Positions 13,493 to 27,000 of a stretch of 64,000 nucleotides of DNA are shown one piece after another (the stretch's first letter is position 1; each line of letters starts with the position of its first letter). The translations under genes and the position numbers were made by a program. A model generated the notes under the pieces. It worked only from the letters and a program-made list of their open reading frames with translations, had not been told where the DNA came from and did not search any database. The DNA comes from Distichodus sexfasciatus (Eukaryota; Chordata; Actinopteri; Characiformes; Distichodontidae). The stretch spans positions 2,147,501-2,211,500 of the forward strand of contig JAVGVS010000022.1 of assembly GCA_032718565.1 (NCBI GenBank), written 5' to 3'.

Positions 13493-16400
13493 AAAATGTA
13501 TTATGCATACCTTGAAAATGAACTCATTATATAATATCCATGAAATTTTAGACAGTGGCATATATATTTCTGTGTAAACACTGTTGCTTACTTTCTCTCA
13601 TATTCATCACTGGGCCACTGTATATTTACTGTTAATGCTGCCAGTTCATTGGTACTTATTGGGTGTCTAAGAATCAAAACATTACAGCCTCTGACATGGT
13701 TAAAGCATGGTCATGGCTTGTGATTGTATGAATGCAGCCAGCTTCCTGGTTGTTCTTCCTAAGGCAAAGGTCTTCAGAAAAACACTATAACGCTTGCATA
13801 TTTAAAAAAATTAGTTAATATAAATGATATACTGTTGTAAAAATGCCATAATGAAACTATATGTTAGCTTACAATTTTAGCAAAAGAAACTCAAAATATT
13901 CTTTATATAAAAATTTAGCAATCATGGTGATTAACCACTGGCATAATAACATCATCGGTATGAAGATCTATACCATGTTCATTTGGTAGAATATTTAATA
14001 TTTCAGTACTAAATTGAACAACCATCTTGTGACTAGTATTTAAAGTGACTACCATTATTATTTTTCAATGCATTTAAATACATAATACCATCTTTGCTGA
14101 ATGGCCCAATTTATTTTGGTCTTCTATGCCAGATGCTTTTTGCTCTTGTCTCTGATTTGTCAGCAACTGCTGGCCAAATAAATCATTAACCATTAAACTC
14201 ATGGATGTTTCTAACTTAGCTTGTTCTTTTGATGCAATGGCCTTTGGTTATTTTTGCTCATACAAGTCTTCTGAGTTCTGATGAAGGTGTGGGGTTTAGT
14301 TTAATCTGAAGAAACCTCTACAACAGAGAAAATCTTTATTTAGACATTGGACATTGGTTAACAGAACAGAATCTTATCATTCATTTTAAAAATGACTACC
14401 TTTTTAGTGAAAAAAGATAATTCTACCCTGGCCTTTAACTGACCAACTAAAACATGTTAACTCAGCAAAAGGAAACATAGTCCCTTTTTTTGCAGATTGT
14501 ATCACCTGCACCTTGGTCACTGATAGACAAGTTGCAGCTCATTTCTAATGATTCCAGTTGTTATTGGCCAAGGTACACCAGAGATCAATACAGGGCCAGA
14601 GAAATGTCATTGATCTTTTCATTCAAAGACCTTTGGAATAACAACCATTTTTGGAGAAAAAACTAATTAACTCTTGTTTTCAGTGGTAACTGGACATATA
14701 CACATACCAATCATCATAAACCCCATGTTATGACAACATTCAGTATCTTTGAAAGAGAGAAAAAAACAAAAAGAGAGAGGATTTTTGATCAGTCTTGACA
14801 TGCTGTAACTAAAAGAGAATGAAAATTGTAGCCGTGAGTAAAAGTCCACCTAGATATAAAAGCTCTGACTAAAAAATTACCACCATCTTATATAATCATT
14901 CGCAAGAGACGCAGAACAGTTTCATTTCTCAAGAACCATTGTAGAGGAATGGGGATGCAATTTGTAAAAAATACATAAATATAAAGAAGGAATCAACACT
15001 AAAACAGAGAATCTAGATGAAACTGAATTTGGGATGACTGCAGGGCAACTAAAGTATCTCTTTTTGTGACTCATGACTGTTAAAGAGATTTGTTTGGCAG
15101 TTTTTTGTTCTACTGATTTCGTAAATATATATTTTTTTGTTTTATTAAATACTCTGTAGCTATTATCTCTTTTGAGGGTTATTACTAATTAATGATTGAT
15201 TAATCATGCACCAACTGTTTGATTACTGCAAATGAGGCCAAACAGTGGTCTTCTCACTCTCTCTCTCCCTTACACACACATACACAACACAGTATTTTAT
15301 TTATTTCTCCCAACACAGGGCCTTGCCAAGAAACACAAATTTTTAACATTAACAACTACATCAGTCCTAGAAATTGCAGACACTCAGATGGCCACTGAGA
15401 GAAACAAAGAAACAGTGAGAAACATTGGTTTAAATCAGGGTCATGTCAATTTCTAGATATGTGTTTTTGATCTTAATACCATACTGAAGAAACAGCAGCT
15501 AGACGCTCAGGATTATAAGGAACAGCCACCAATTGTGTCACTGCAGTGTTACCTAATTGTTATCTAATCAACAAGACTGCTTATGACAATTTATGACTAT
15601 GGACCATAACCTCAATTTCAGATATATTATTCATGTATTTACTTCTTCAGGGACTGTAGTTTCAGTTGATCTGCTCTAGCTATGGTATCAGTAAGCTTCA
15701 TATAGTTTTCTTGTTTGCTTTGGGCTTTCTCATGATTGCAATATAACTCTCAGATGAATCAGAGTTCATCAAATGCCCAGTGATTAACCCTCAACATCTG
15801 CTCTACTGCTTAGACTAAAGTCTCAGCACTTTTGGCTTTTATCTAATCTGTCCTTAATCTGACACACACGTCTTGACCCAACAGCAAAGTATAAGATCAG
15901 CCATCCTTAGTCTCGTTATTCAGTCAAATGACATTAAAATTACTTTAGTCTCATTTGATTTTCCTCTTATTGATTTTTTTTCTTCTGTATTTACACTAAC
16001 AATTACTGTTTATAAGTTTGAATTACTCTTACAATTACTGTTTCAGCTGAATATATTATATTCTTATTAATGTACATTTTCTATTTGATTCTCTTCATTA
16101 AGAAGTAAACACAAAAACAGGGAATCAGTTCCAGGACATCTTGGCCTAAAAGCAACAAACACTTCTCCTGAGCATGTAATTTGTCCCATCCACCCATCCA
16201 TAAACTTCTTGGGTTGGCCAATATAGTCTGATAAGGTTTCCCTGGGCCAGCACCTGGCTGGTCCAAACAAGACACAACAAGTACACTATATCACATGAAT
16301 CTCTGGGGGAAAGCAGTGTCTGTTATGCTGGCCCCTGCTGCCACTTTTGAACAGCGTCTACTTAGCTTGTGATTTTCTAAATCATATATAGCACATGAAT

Positions 16401-19400
16401 ACTTAAATGCAAGATTATAAAATGTAACATTGAGTTACATTTACAAATATAAATACATTGAGTGGTAATTGTATGATTTTGTGTTAATTATCAGTTTCAA
16501 ATTCTAGGATTTGTCTAAGAATTATCTATCTAGCACAAAAAGATTTTTGATATCATTAGACAAGCATGGGAACCTTTATGTAGCAGTGCTTCCAGTGGTT
16601 GTAAAATTGAATTCCCATTTATTTTATTTCTTAATATGAAACAATCCAGGAATGCTTCGTAGGAATTGGGGGCCTGGCGACACAAAAATAATTATTATTT
16701 ATTGTGACCTATATTTTCAAGAGACAAATCTAGTTTTCTCTCTCATTGATTCACTGTGACACAATCAATCACTCTTTACAATCAGAATCTCTTTAAGAAC
16801 CTCTATTTGTATAAAAACTCTACAGGTAATTTGTAATGTTCCCATTTGCAAACTGCTTTAAATGTAACAGTAAAGCTAATATGTGTCAATATCCATCATC
16901 ATGCAAGCTGTTTGTGGGAATAGTCTGCTGCCTCAATAATATCCAGCCAATAGTGGGAATTGTTAGCACCCTCATAATACTGTATTATTACAGTAGTTTG
17001 ATTAAAGCAGGTTTGAAAATGTGATACACATCTAACTGAATCAAAGAGAGACATCCAGTCATACCAGACGCACACATGTAGACAGACATTCATATTATAT
17101 GTGGACTTTATACTACACATTTGAGTTGGACCCAACCTTTGTTCCAGCAGTGATGAGTTCATAACTTCCTTTTAAAACTGCCCAATGACAGCTAAAGATG
17201 GTAGATTCGTTCATCTAAATACGTCATACTAATTCAGAAAGGAACGTAACAGAACCATTGAACTTTTCTGGCCCTCTTCATTTGCACTTCGTTTTTAAGT
17301 CTTACAGGAACAAACATTGTGCTACATCTTAAAATCCTGTTGATTTGTTTGTTTTTCCTTTGAGGCACTATTTGTTTGCCTGGCAAAACTCCTCTTTACA
17401 GCGTTCAGGAGATAGTTAAGCTAGGATCCTAAAGGAGAAAAACATTAGAATCTGCAGGCATTCTCTCTAAAATGTACCACCTTTTATGTAACGTTTTTGA
17501 AGATCACATTCATTAGTTTAATTATGATGTTAAACCCATAGTTCATAATACATGTACGGTATGTAGTCTCAAATAAATAATATTTATATTATATTCCCCT
17601 TTCCATTTTATTAAAGAGGCTCAACAGATATCAGAGCCCATTTTAACATTTATTTTGACAAGTTGCTGGTAAGACAGTTATGTCCTATATTTAGAGCTTT
17701 AATAAGGAAGAGCTGTATGAGAAACCATAGCTTCCAGGAAATCTTGTCATTTGTCGTCAGCAGTTTTCTTGTCCACTGTCAAACTGCTACTACATGGTGC
17801 AAGAAATTCTTCCAACTCAAACACATGCAATTACACTTGGGGAGATGAGGGTATACATAAAACATTTATCATCTGAAATTGACCATTTCAAGCTTGTTTT
17901 ATAATAAGATACGCAAAGTCCCTTGCAACCTCAAAAGACAGGGATAAATATTTGAGAATTTGTGTATGTGTCTTGCACGATATGGGGGCACATCTATAGC
18001 ATTCTGTACATCATAAAGATATAGAAAAGGGATCAGTGGTCAGAGTTCCACTCTAATCGCCTAACTGTAATTTAAATGATTATCATCGTGAAAAGAGCTA
18101 ATGTCACTCAGCTTGCATGGTAAATTACCTAACTGCACAGTACACACTGTACTGTGCAATCAGCCAAGAATTGTCTGGAAACTGTTCATAAATTACAAAA
18201 ATAATTTGTGGTCAATGCAAATGTGAACTTTTCATAAATATATTATTTTATATAACTACTGCTATATCAGAGAGTTCTAAAATGCATTTTTGCATTTGTG
18301 CAAATGAAGGATGACAACCCTGATTTAAACTGACTGTGCATTATTAACAAATAATTCTAAACTTTGTCCTGTTGCCTTATTGGTAGCTGCAGTGAGATGG
18401 TGTCATGCTCTTGCAATATCACTGGCAAAAATGATCCAACAGTTGCAGTTCTAAAAACAAATGTAGAAACAAACAAAAAAAATCAATGTTGTTAAACCTC
18501 AAAGCCACAGTGTACCATTTATGCCAACTTTGCTGATTTCACTGTCTGATTTCACTGTTAAGCATTTTGTATGCAGGCTGGTTTACATTAACAACAACTG
18601 TAATTAATGTTACCAATCTTATCAATCTGTTTATTTTTCTATGTTTGATGACAGCTAAACGTCATTTTACTTTCTTTGAACATGTTCCATAATGGCTAAG
18701 TGTTCTCTGATCCTGCATGAGAACTTTCTAGCGGACCCCAAATTGTCCCATACAGATTGTGGAGAGCCACTCTCCTGCATTTCCAACTCTAACAGAAAAC
18801 ATTGATTTTATTTTATTTTGTTCACTAACAGACACAAAAAGAATTACTATGGAATTAGCAAAAGTGTAAGCCTACTTGTTGAATCATTAAAGCTTTGTTT
18901 TGACATGGCTAATCTACTATATGTCCAGTATATGTATTATGGTAACTATATGTATAATATATACAACTATATGAAAAGGTGAACTATGCACTAAACAACT
19001 TATAGACATTTTCAGGATTGCATGCAGTGATGGGACGTGATCGTTGAACTTTCTCTTTAGGTGATCAATATTTGTAGAAAATATTTGTAGGAACTAGCTG
19101 TGTTTTCGTTCTCAGAATGTACCAGAAAATGCCCCAGTTAGCTTGAGCTTTGAGACTATCCTGTAGAATATGATGCATTTTAATGACATCACAAATAATG
19201 GGAACATTCATTCAATTCATTAATTAATATTGGAATTATATTTTGATTGGTGAGAAATAGGTCAAAGGGTAGATGTTTTTCTGTCTGTGAGGCCAGACAA
19301 GCATGTATATGTGTTATACGCAATGATGAAAAGTCCCAAAAAGGAAATAAATAATTGATTAATGCTGAGTACTAACATGTCAAGCAAGAATAAACCCTAA

Positions 19401-19489
19401 CCAGAGATTTGCTCTAGCATACTTAGAGGGGCAGATTATTGTTTTTTTATAGTCCCAATTGGCTTTATTTCATACTTTCATTCTTTAAG

Positions 19490-19664
19490 TACCATGAGCC
19501 CATGAGATTGTGGGTTCAAATCAAGCTCTGTACTACCTCCAGCACTACCACCACTAGGCCTGTGAGAAATACCCAAAATACCAAGTTGCTTCAGGGAGAT
19601 TGTCTTTGTAATTAGAAACGGCAATTCACTCTGGATAAGAGCATGTCATATAAATCTAAATGTA
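19490..19664 (+). repeat. tRNA-derived SINE family 2, diverged copy
   Basis: A B-box-like TGGGTTCAAATC is followed about 120 bases later by CTCTGGATAAGAGCATGTC and an AAATCTAAATG tail. It matches the minus-strand copy at 38.4-38.6 kb and the plus-strand copy at 42.8 kb. Confidence 0.65.
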
Positions 19665-19742
19665 TTATTATTATTATTATTATTATATTAATAATAATAA
19701 TAATAATAATAATAACTCAATAATAATAATAATAATAATAAT
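19663..19742. repeat. (ATT)n/(AAT)n microsatellite
   Basis: About seven ATT units switch at a TATATTA centre to about twenty AAT units. The switch makes the tract partly self-complementary. It directly follows the SINE tail, a usual place for such tracts to grow. Confidence 0.9.
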
Positions 19743-20402
19743 AGTGATTTTACATTCAACATAGCATCTGTTAATCTCAAATCACAATTTAGTCAGCCAA
19801 AGTGTCACAATAAGGATCACAATTGTGCATTTTCCCAATGAAGATGTTTTAATTAAAGTAATAGGCGGTGTCAAGTGAAGAGGCAGACAGTTTAATTTGA
19901 CTAAATTGGGATTAAGCTATAGTCCTGATTCAAAACCCGATGGTCAGGAGAGACAGAAACAGTAGTGTATTTCATATATATCTGTATGTTCTGCTGGAGT
20001 CTGCCTTCAGAATGTTTAGGCTGAGAGCTATGCTTTATTCTTTAATGTAAGTCCACGTTACGTTATAGTAAAACATCTTCTCACAGCTCATATCCTTCAA
20101 GACAATTTGGAACTTAATTTAGCTACTGCCCTCTACTGAGCTAACAAACAGGTCACGATACCCATCATGTAAAATAAGGTTTTCAGAAGTAAAATTTTCC
20201 CTAGTTAGGACAATCAAAAATAACTTTTATCTTGAACAAGTATACTAGACATGCCCATTAAAACTATACAAAAGGGTGGGGATATCTGGTTTTTGGACGA
20301 CAACAAAAGTAACAACTGAAGAGTTCAATACCAAATTTTGCTGGATTATCATAAATGAATAATTTGTGTGCTAATTAATGAAGTAGAAAACAAATTTTCC
20401 CT

Positions 20403-20460
20403 CTTCCGTTGACTCAAGACGTTCTTTCCGCGGCAAAAACTGCGTGTACCAACGGAAGTG
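20403..20460. promoter_or_regulatory. CpG-richer patch with an ETS-like inverted repeat
   Basis: CTTCCGTTG at 20403 and CAACGGAAG at 20450 are exact reverse complements; the right arm continues as CGGAAGTG, the GABPA/ETS core. CpG density is higher than in surrounding DNA up to about 21.0 kb. It may be a distal promoter or first non-coding exon of hpcal1, or part of a DNA transposon. Confidence 0.25.
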
Positions 20461-23400
20461 CTTATGGACCGAACCGCATGTATGATCATGAGGTGGCTTT
20501 GCAAAACGGAATAGATTTTCCGTGAATAACTTTTTCATATTGTGGTAAAGTATCTTAAAAATTATAACACAGATTTTCAGGTCATAAAGGTTTAGGACAA
20601 TTTTTGTTTAAAACAATACTGGAAAACATTGTGTCAAACATCTGGGGCTCCCCACCAAATAGTTTGGTCACGCCCGTGACAACCGAGCAAAGGAGATCCA
20701 GTGTCAGATCTCTGTTAGCCAGAAGTATTGATGAGGTTTCAACTCTTCGTTTGAGAAATAATGGAGTCGCTTCTCTCTTTTGAAGAATCAGAGATACTTG
20801 TATGTCACCAAATAATCATATTTAAAATCCTGCGATAACCTGCACTAGTGTCACTTTTGAGAGGGTCGACTAAAGTGTTTGGAGTATAGTCCGCTTTCTC
20901 TTCGCTTTTACTTTTTCCCTTGACAAAATTTGGGACCGCTTGGTGAGGATTCTCCTGTTCAGCTCAACCTGAGAGACCAAAAAACCACATTCGCGTCTTT
21001 CTAGTCATTCACGTTAAGTTAACCTTCTTTGTTATATTTCTAGTGAAACCTAGCAAGACTGATAGATAAATTCAATGTGATATTAAGCGCGAGGTATATA
21101 TTTTTCCTGCATCGATATGTTGTGTTGTTGCTGTGATTTTAAAACGTAATGCCACAAACTTCTTCATTGAACTGAGATAGAGGAAACTACGTTAGGCCCT
21201 TTTTGCCCTTTTAATCCCCTTTTTCTCAGCGTTTTGTAGAGCTCTGGGCGGTGATAGGTGTGGCATCAACATAATGATCCATTAAATATCCGCTTTGAGG
21301 TCAGATTGGAGATTATGGTCATAATATAATTTCTACTCCAGTGAAATCTGTTTCTAGATCAGGGCGGGGATGTTAAGTTATTTACTAAGTAATATAGCAG
21401 AATTGTATTTACCGCTGGCAGGGCTGCGTGATTAAAAAAACCTCGGGATACTGGTGTGTTACCACAACTCAATTTTAAATGTCTTGAACAGCTCAATTTT
21501 GTTGAGAATGAAACCTTATGATGGTTGGGTTGAAGTGCATTTGAGCAGGCAAAAATGGCAGAAATTATAGCGAGAGCAAATGAAGGTTTCAAACTGCATA
21601 GTGACTGCACTGTACATCACATTTCTATTCATGATTTCACCTGTTTTCATATTTTTGCTATTGCATTATGTATTTTTCTGGGATGTATCTTGTATAAAAT
21701 ACTGACTTTTAAAGATAAATTGTGAAAGAATTAAATATTCAGAATAGAGGATTCTTTGGGAAGTGCATTTTGTTTGGAAAATAAACGTTATTAACAAAAC
21801 AATAAAAAATAAATTCTTTTCACTTTATGACTTTTTGAGCACTAATGATTGTTTCACAAAAATTTTTCAATCCTTTGAGCAAGAGCAATTTGTTATTTCA
21901 GACCTCTCCCTCGTTTAAGCAGAAAAAAGTTGTAAGCATCGACAAATTTGTAACACTTGATGTTGCATACAAGTGTGACCTTTACATTACATTATTGCAA
22001 TAACGATGCTGGAAACAATAAATACTCTTTTCCTTACATATTGTATACTTTCTGCAAATGTCAGTCAATGGCCCAATGTCACGCTGTAAGAACAGAAGTG
22101 GGCATGTCGGATTGTTCTAGTTTTGACATATGTTTGAGTGTGAATGTAGAACATGCATAACAGGGGATTAACAGTTTTGAAGTGCATCTCCAAGAGTCAT
22201 TATTTGTTTAGGCATTATGTCCTGACTAATTGCTCCTATGCTGAGGTCACCTCAGGGGTCACAGCATGACCCCACACTAGGAAATGATCACGTTTTCCAA
22301 TTAAGAGCTGGTAGAACTTGGGAACCCACCCTACATGTCAGAGCTGAACCGTTCAGACTCAGTGAGTTTGTGCTTTTATACGACGGCCGGACATCCGACA
22401 GCATCCGTGGTATCTTTGGAGTATTCATTTTATACAGGGCAGTCAATGAGAAATACATTTGCGCCCTTCTGCTGTGAGAGTTCAACAACAATCCTATTCC
22501 ATGGGAAAAAATACCCAGGAATTCTCGGTGACGAGTGCATGGGCTGTTTGTTTGTGTCATCTTCTTACTTCGTTTACCAGGCGGCAGAAAGACATTGGGA
22601 TTGCTGAGTCTTTGACACTTCTCAGAATGGTTCGTTCTGGATTTTGTGTGAGGACTTAATAGAACACTGCTGCACAAAGAGGTTTGCATTTATTGATGTT
22701 GCAGGATGAGCTATTCCTTACTGCAGTAAAAGCCACCTGGAGAATTACAGCCGAGGCAGGTGGCGTGTTTGAACTCACACAACCTCCAATTCTTTTGCTT
22801 GCTGTTGTCTGTGCGCCCTACGATGGGAGGACAAAAACACAGAGTTCCATAGGTAGAAATAGGTATGATGGCGGAGAGAGAAAAGGAGAGGCAGATGGAG
22901 AAAGCTATTTTGTCTTGTGGAGCTCTGAGTGAAGGAAAGTCCTGACTCACACAGCAGGCCCGATTGGGAAAGTGCACACATGTGATTGCATGCAAAGATG
23001 TGAGTATGTTGAGAATGGATATCACAACTGAGAACTCCTTTTAACAGCAACTCAGGCAGCTGTGAGAGGGACACAGAGTGACAAAAACAAGCAGTCGTGA
23101 CCCAGAGCACAGGTGTTGTTAATAACCTAAGTCCAGGCTGGTACTGGAAGTCGGCAAGCAGCACAATGGAGGCGGAGTGCTTATTGTGCTGCTATAACTC
23201 TTCTGTATCAGAATAATGCTGGAAAGAGGTGTCTGTAGGAAATTGTTGATATATGTTGAGAGTTATTTTCTATTTGTGTTTGTATATTATCATTTTGGCA
23301 GGAGGGAAAGACCAAGTGGGACCATGCAATGGACAGTGCGGTCAATATGAATGGCTAACAAAATCTCATCCTTGCTTCAACCACATCAAATTGCAGTATG

Positions 23401-26049
23401 GCTATGCAAACACAGACTGCTTTGTAAAGAAACAGTTCTGAGATGTCTGGAATGTTTTTTATTCCTTTTTGGGTGGAGGTCAGCATTGTTTTTGTCTGGC
23501 TGTTGCAACTGATATGTACATAAGTTGAAAAGGTGTGATTTTTTTAAGCTGACTTAAGATGACTGTGACATATGTTGGAATCCAAGATGTAAAAAATAAT
23601 GTGAGGGACACAAACGGAGTTAGACTCGCAAAATCCTGACCATTGGGATGTCTAACAAGGCCCAGCATCATATAAAGTCTTCTCCTGTTTAGAGACAGTT
23701 ACCTCTGTAGTCTGTTATCTTTTTACTGTGATTAGTGATTAGATTTACAGAAGTGATTAAATACTCCTTAACTGATTGGATTTCACACCATCGCTTCCAG
23801 AAAATGTGGGCTGTACCAACTTCCTCTATCAGCTTGTACGCCTTCTTCACTTCTCCTCATATAGAAAATAAAACAACCAAAAACAAACAACGGGCTGAAT
23901 TTGAGCCCTGTGTTTCTCCGACACTGTGACGTTTTTACTTAAACTAAAATAGGTCTTGAGGGGACCCTCCTGCTATATGTAGGATTTTTTCCATTGGACT
24001 GTATTGTAGGCCTGCATTTTTGCTCTTCAGACTGGAAAGTTCTGGGTTTCTTAGCCCAGCGATGTGTGTCCCATTGACGGAAAGGGGAGGGCAAGCTTCC
24101 TGTGTTTATGTCTCTGGCTGGGCTGTAAGAAATTTGACCAGCCTGCCATCTGTTGAGGCTCAGGAGAACACATTGATGGTCCTTCCTGAACAGCAGATGG
24201 GGGTGGAGGAGGTGGAGGCAGTGGAAAAAATATGTATAATGATAGTACACCTTTTTCCCCTCATAATGATGTAATTGACTGTAACGTTTGAAAAAAAATC
24301 TGGAATTCGTGGCAGAAATTAATTCACAGTTAGGGTTGCTTGAGCATACATCTTAAGATGAAAGGTTTTTGCTCTGTCTCAAGAACAACACACGAGCCTA
24401 GGCACCAATTTCAAAAAATTGCACCATATGTATATTTTTTAACAATTGACTTAAATAGCTCAATAATATAAGGAAAAATTAAATGAATAATTAAAATTGA
24501 CAAAAGTGCTGGGCCTATTTCTTGACATTTATCCAGAACCCTGTAATATCAGATTTCTCTTCTAGAGTAGTCTTAGAGCAAGAACGAAAAGTTTTTCCTC
24601 AACCCTCATAATGCTATACATTGACTGTAAAATATCAAATTCATTAGCAAAAGGGTAAATGAAAACAAAAAACTGAGCAGAAATGTAGCATTTCAACCCA
24701 ATAACAGGCATTGTGACTCTGCAAACCTCATTTCTGTTGGTGTTTTGTACTCATAATGAGTTTTCCTGCCAGAAATATTAGGTCCATACTGAGCCTCGTT
24801 TGTTCTGGTCACACCGAGTCCTGTACAGATTGCAAGAGCCATGGCAACAGCAGACATGCGTCAAGATTGATTTGAATCTAAATACAGAAAATTGTAAATA
24901 AGTAAGACATTAAGGACGAGGGATAAACATGGAAAGGAGGGAAGACAGACTGAGAGGAACACGCAAACACACACAGCCATTTCGTTCTCAGCCCAGTAAA
25001 CCTTTTATGGGGTAACTGGAGGCGTATGGAATTATATAACCTGTCATTAAATTTGGCAGGACCAGCCACTCAACTCTTATATAGTCATATAATGGGTTTA
25101 ATGTATGCTATTTGAACACCTGCCTCTACCCGGTGCCTAGAAACTAGCCTCTCAAATCATTTTGTCTCCCTTGTGATGATGAGGAAATAATTTGACTGTG
25201 ATATCACCCGGCTACTCGCTAGGATGCACCTGCACATAAAGTCCGTCTCTCCCTCGCTCTCTCTTTCTTTGTCTCTTTTCCTTTGTCTGGCTACAACAGT
25301 TCACCTGTGAACACCTCTTAATCCTTGCTTCACTGTAAGGAAAAAGTGAGGCTGGATCATGGAGCCAAATCTAACACACACACAGACATACACGCATTGT
25401 TTCCCATTTCTCTCTTCGTGAAGGCTCTCTCAGCCCTAGACTGTTGCCACACAGACTTTAATTTTACAAACTTCTGACTCCTTTTTTCTTCTCCAATCTG
25501 ACACTCCCTCTCTTTCTTGTTCTGCTTAACTGTGAACATGTAATTTCATGGTGTAATCATTAGAAATTTAAATTACCTTCAGTGGAGCTCATCATCCAGT
25601 TAGAGGATGGCCATGTGACTGACTGTGTACAGCTGAAAATCATCAGAAAATCATCCAGAAAAGGTTATTTAAAATTCATTTAGTGTCATCTGGTTGTGTC
25701 ACAGTTAAGAAATCACACTGAATCAAATGTAGTTTACTTAATGTAATACATATGTATGCATACTGACTGTTTACAAGAAGGAGGTTTATCTGGACAGATT
25801 ACGACATTGCGCCATCTATAGGATTGGCGAGCTGAATTCGTATGGGGGGGGGAATAAACTAGTGCCATTACATTAGTTTAAAAATATGAATCGTTTTTTG
25901 GAATGCATGAATCGGTTTTTAGATAAAACCGAAATCTGTGATTCAATTTGATTTGATTTTTGTGCACCCTACAAGGTACTACTGGAATACAAAAGTTGAA
26001 CTGGTCCATCCATAGCCTAACACCTTAGCATTACTCCTTCTCCCTCACA

Positions 26050-26250
26050 GTGGCTGTTGGTGGCGTAGCGGCTGGGTGATCAGAAGGTCGCAGGTTCAAA
26101 TTCAGGCCCGGTAAAGTTGCCACTGAGGTACTGCTCTCTGTTGCCCACTGCTCCTTCAGGGATTGGTCCGTCACAGAGAGTCTGTTTCGTTTGTGTTACA
26201 CTATGCTTGTTGTGCTGTGGTGTGCTCACAATGACAAATAATCACTCACT
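26050..26250 (+). repeat. tRNA-derived SINE family 1, near-complete copy
   Basis: The head resembles a tRNA (TGGCGTAGCGGCTGGGTGAT, then B box GGTTCAAATTC); the body carries CCCACTGCTCCTTCAGGGAT and the tail ends in TGACAAATAATCACTCACT. Other copies are near 13.4, 26.7 and 63.6 kb. Confidence 0.8.
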
Positions 26251-26698
26251 TTCACTCTCTCATGCTTTCCATTTCTCCCTCCCACTCACACACAGATCTG
26301 TTCAGTAATATAGGATGATAACACTTCAGCCGTGCAGAGCCATACCATCAACCGGACTCAGCACTTCTTCATATTTTTGGGTTGGCAGCTCACCGGTGCC
26401 ACTGAGTTTTCTAAGGTTATCTTGATTGCTGCTTCTTGACCTTTTATAGAGTCTCCCCCAGTGACCATTTAACCCACGTTCATGAAATCAATATTTTAAC
26501 TTTAATAAGGTATTACAGTGTCCATGGTTACGAGCCTCTACTCCCTTCTGCTACTAGGAAACGATGCCTAACATCCAACCAAATCTTTGGTTTCCAAAAG
26601 TAAAGAAAAAATAATCAATGTTTCTAGCAATTGTGCAACAGTGGAAATACTGATAACCAAGACGTGGCCAAGGTAATCAAACCGTGTTATTTTATATG

Positions 26699-26897
26699 GG
26701 CGGCTGGTGGTTTGGGGTTACCAGCCCTGTGATCTGAAGAGGTTGCAGTTGAGATTCTGGGCTGAGTAAGTGTACCACTGGGGTACTGCCAGGCAGGTAC
26801 TGATCCCAAACATTGCTCCCAGGCACTGTAAAAAACTTTGCATTCCTTCACTGATGGATCAAATGCAGAGTTCAGATTTCAAAAAAATCACTCACTC
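26699..26897 (+). repeat. tRNA-derived SINE family 1, diverged copy just upstream of hpcal1
   Basis: A degraded tRNA-like head (CGGCTGGTGGTTTGGGGTTA) is followed by a body with TACCACTGGGGTACTG, GATGGATCAAATGCAGAG and a tail with ATCACTCACT. It ends about 30 bases before the presumed splice acceptor of the first hpcal1 coding exon. Confidence 0.6.
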
Positions 26898-27000
26898 TAT
26901 TTCTTACCATTTGCCATTGTAGGACCAGAGACAAGCCCAGACACAGCAGTGGTCCAGTGGGACAGTGGGGTTCTGGATTAGTCTCTGCAGTGTTTACGTC

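Larger units (their letters stand above)
13120..26924. other. gene-poor interval between apob and hpcal1
   Basis: No exon with recognisable homology was found on either strand over about 13.7 kb. What it holds is listed separately: the apob upstream site, SINE copies near 13.4, 19.5, 26.05 and 26.7 kb, an ATT/AAT tract at 19.66 kb, and a CpG-richer patch near 20.4 kb. Open stretches at 22.2-23.2 kb overlap on both strands and match nothing I recognise. Divergent transcription (apob minus, hpcal1 plus) means both upstream regions fall here, so non-coding 5' exons or enhancers of hpcal1 may be present but cannot be identified. Confidence 0.6.

Noticed and set aside
22238..23164. Several overlapping open frames on both strands of 60-133 codons
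   Set aside because: They overlap on opposite strands, lack splice context and match no family I recognise; treated as chance in a GC-richer stretch.
26050..26120. tRNA-like A and B boxes
   Set aside because: No complete cloverleaf; the same sequence recurs with a shared 3' tail, so it is a SINE head and not a tRNA gene. The same holds for 38.6 and 63.6 kb.
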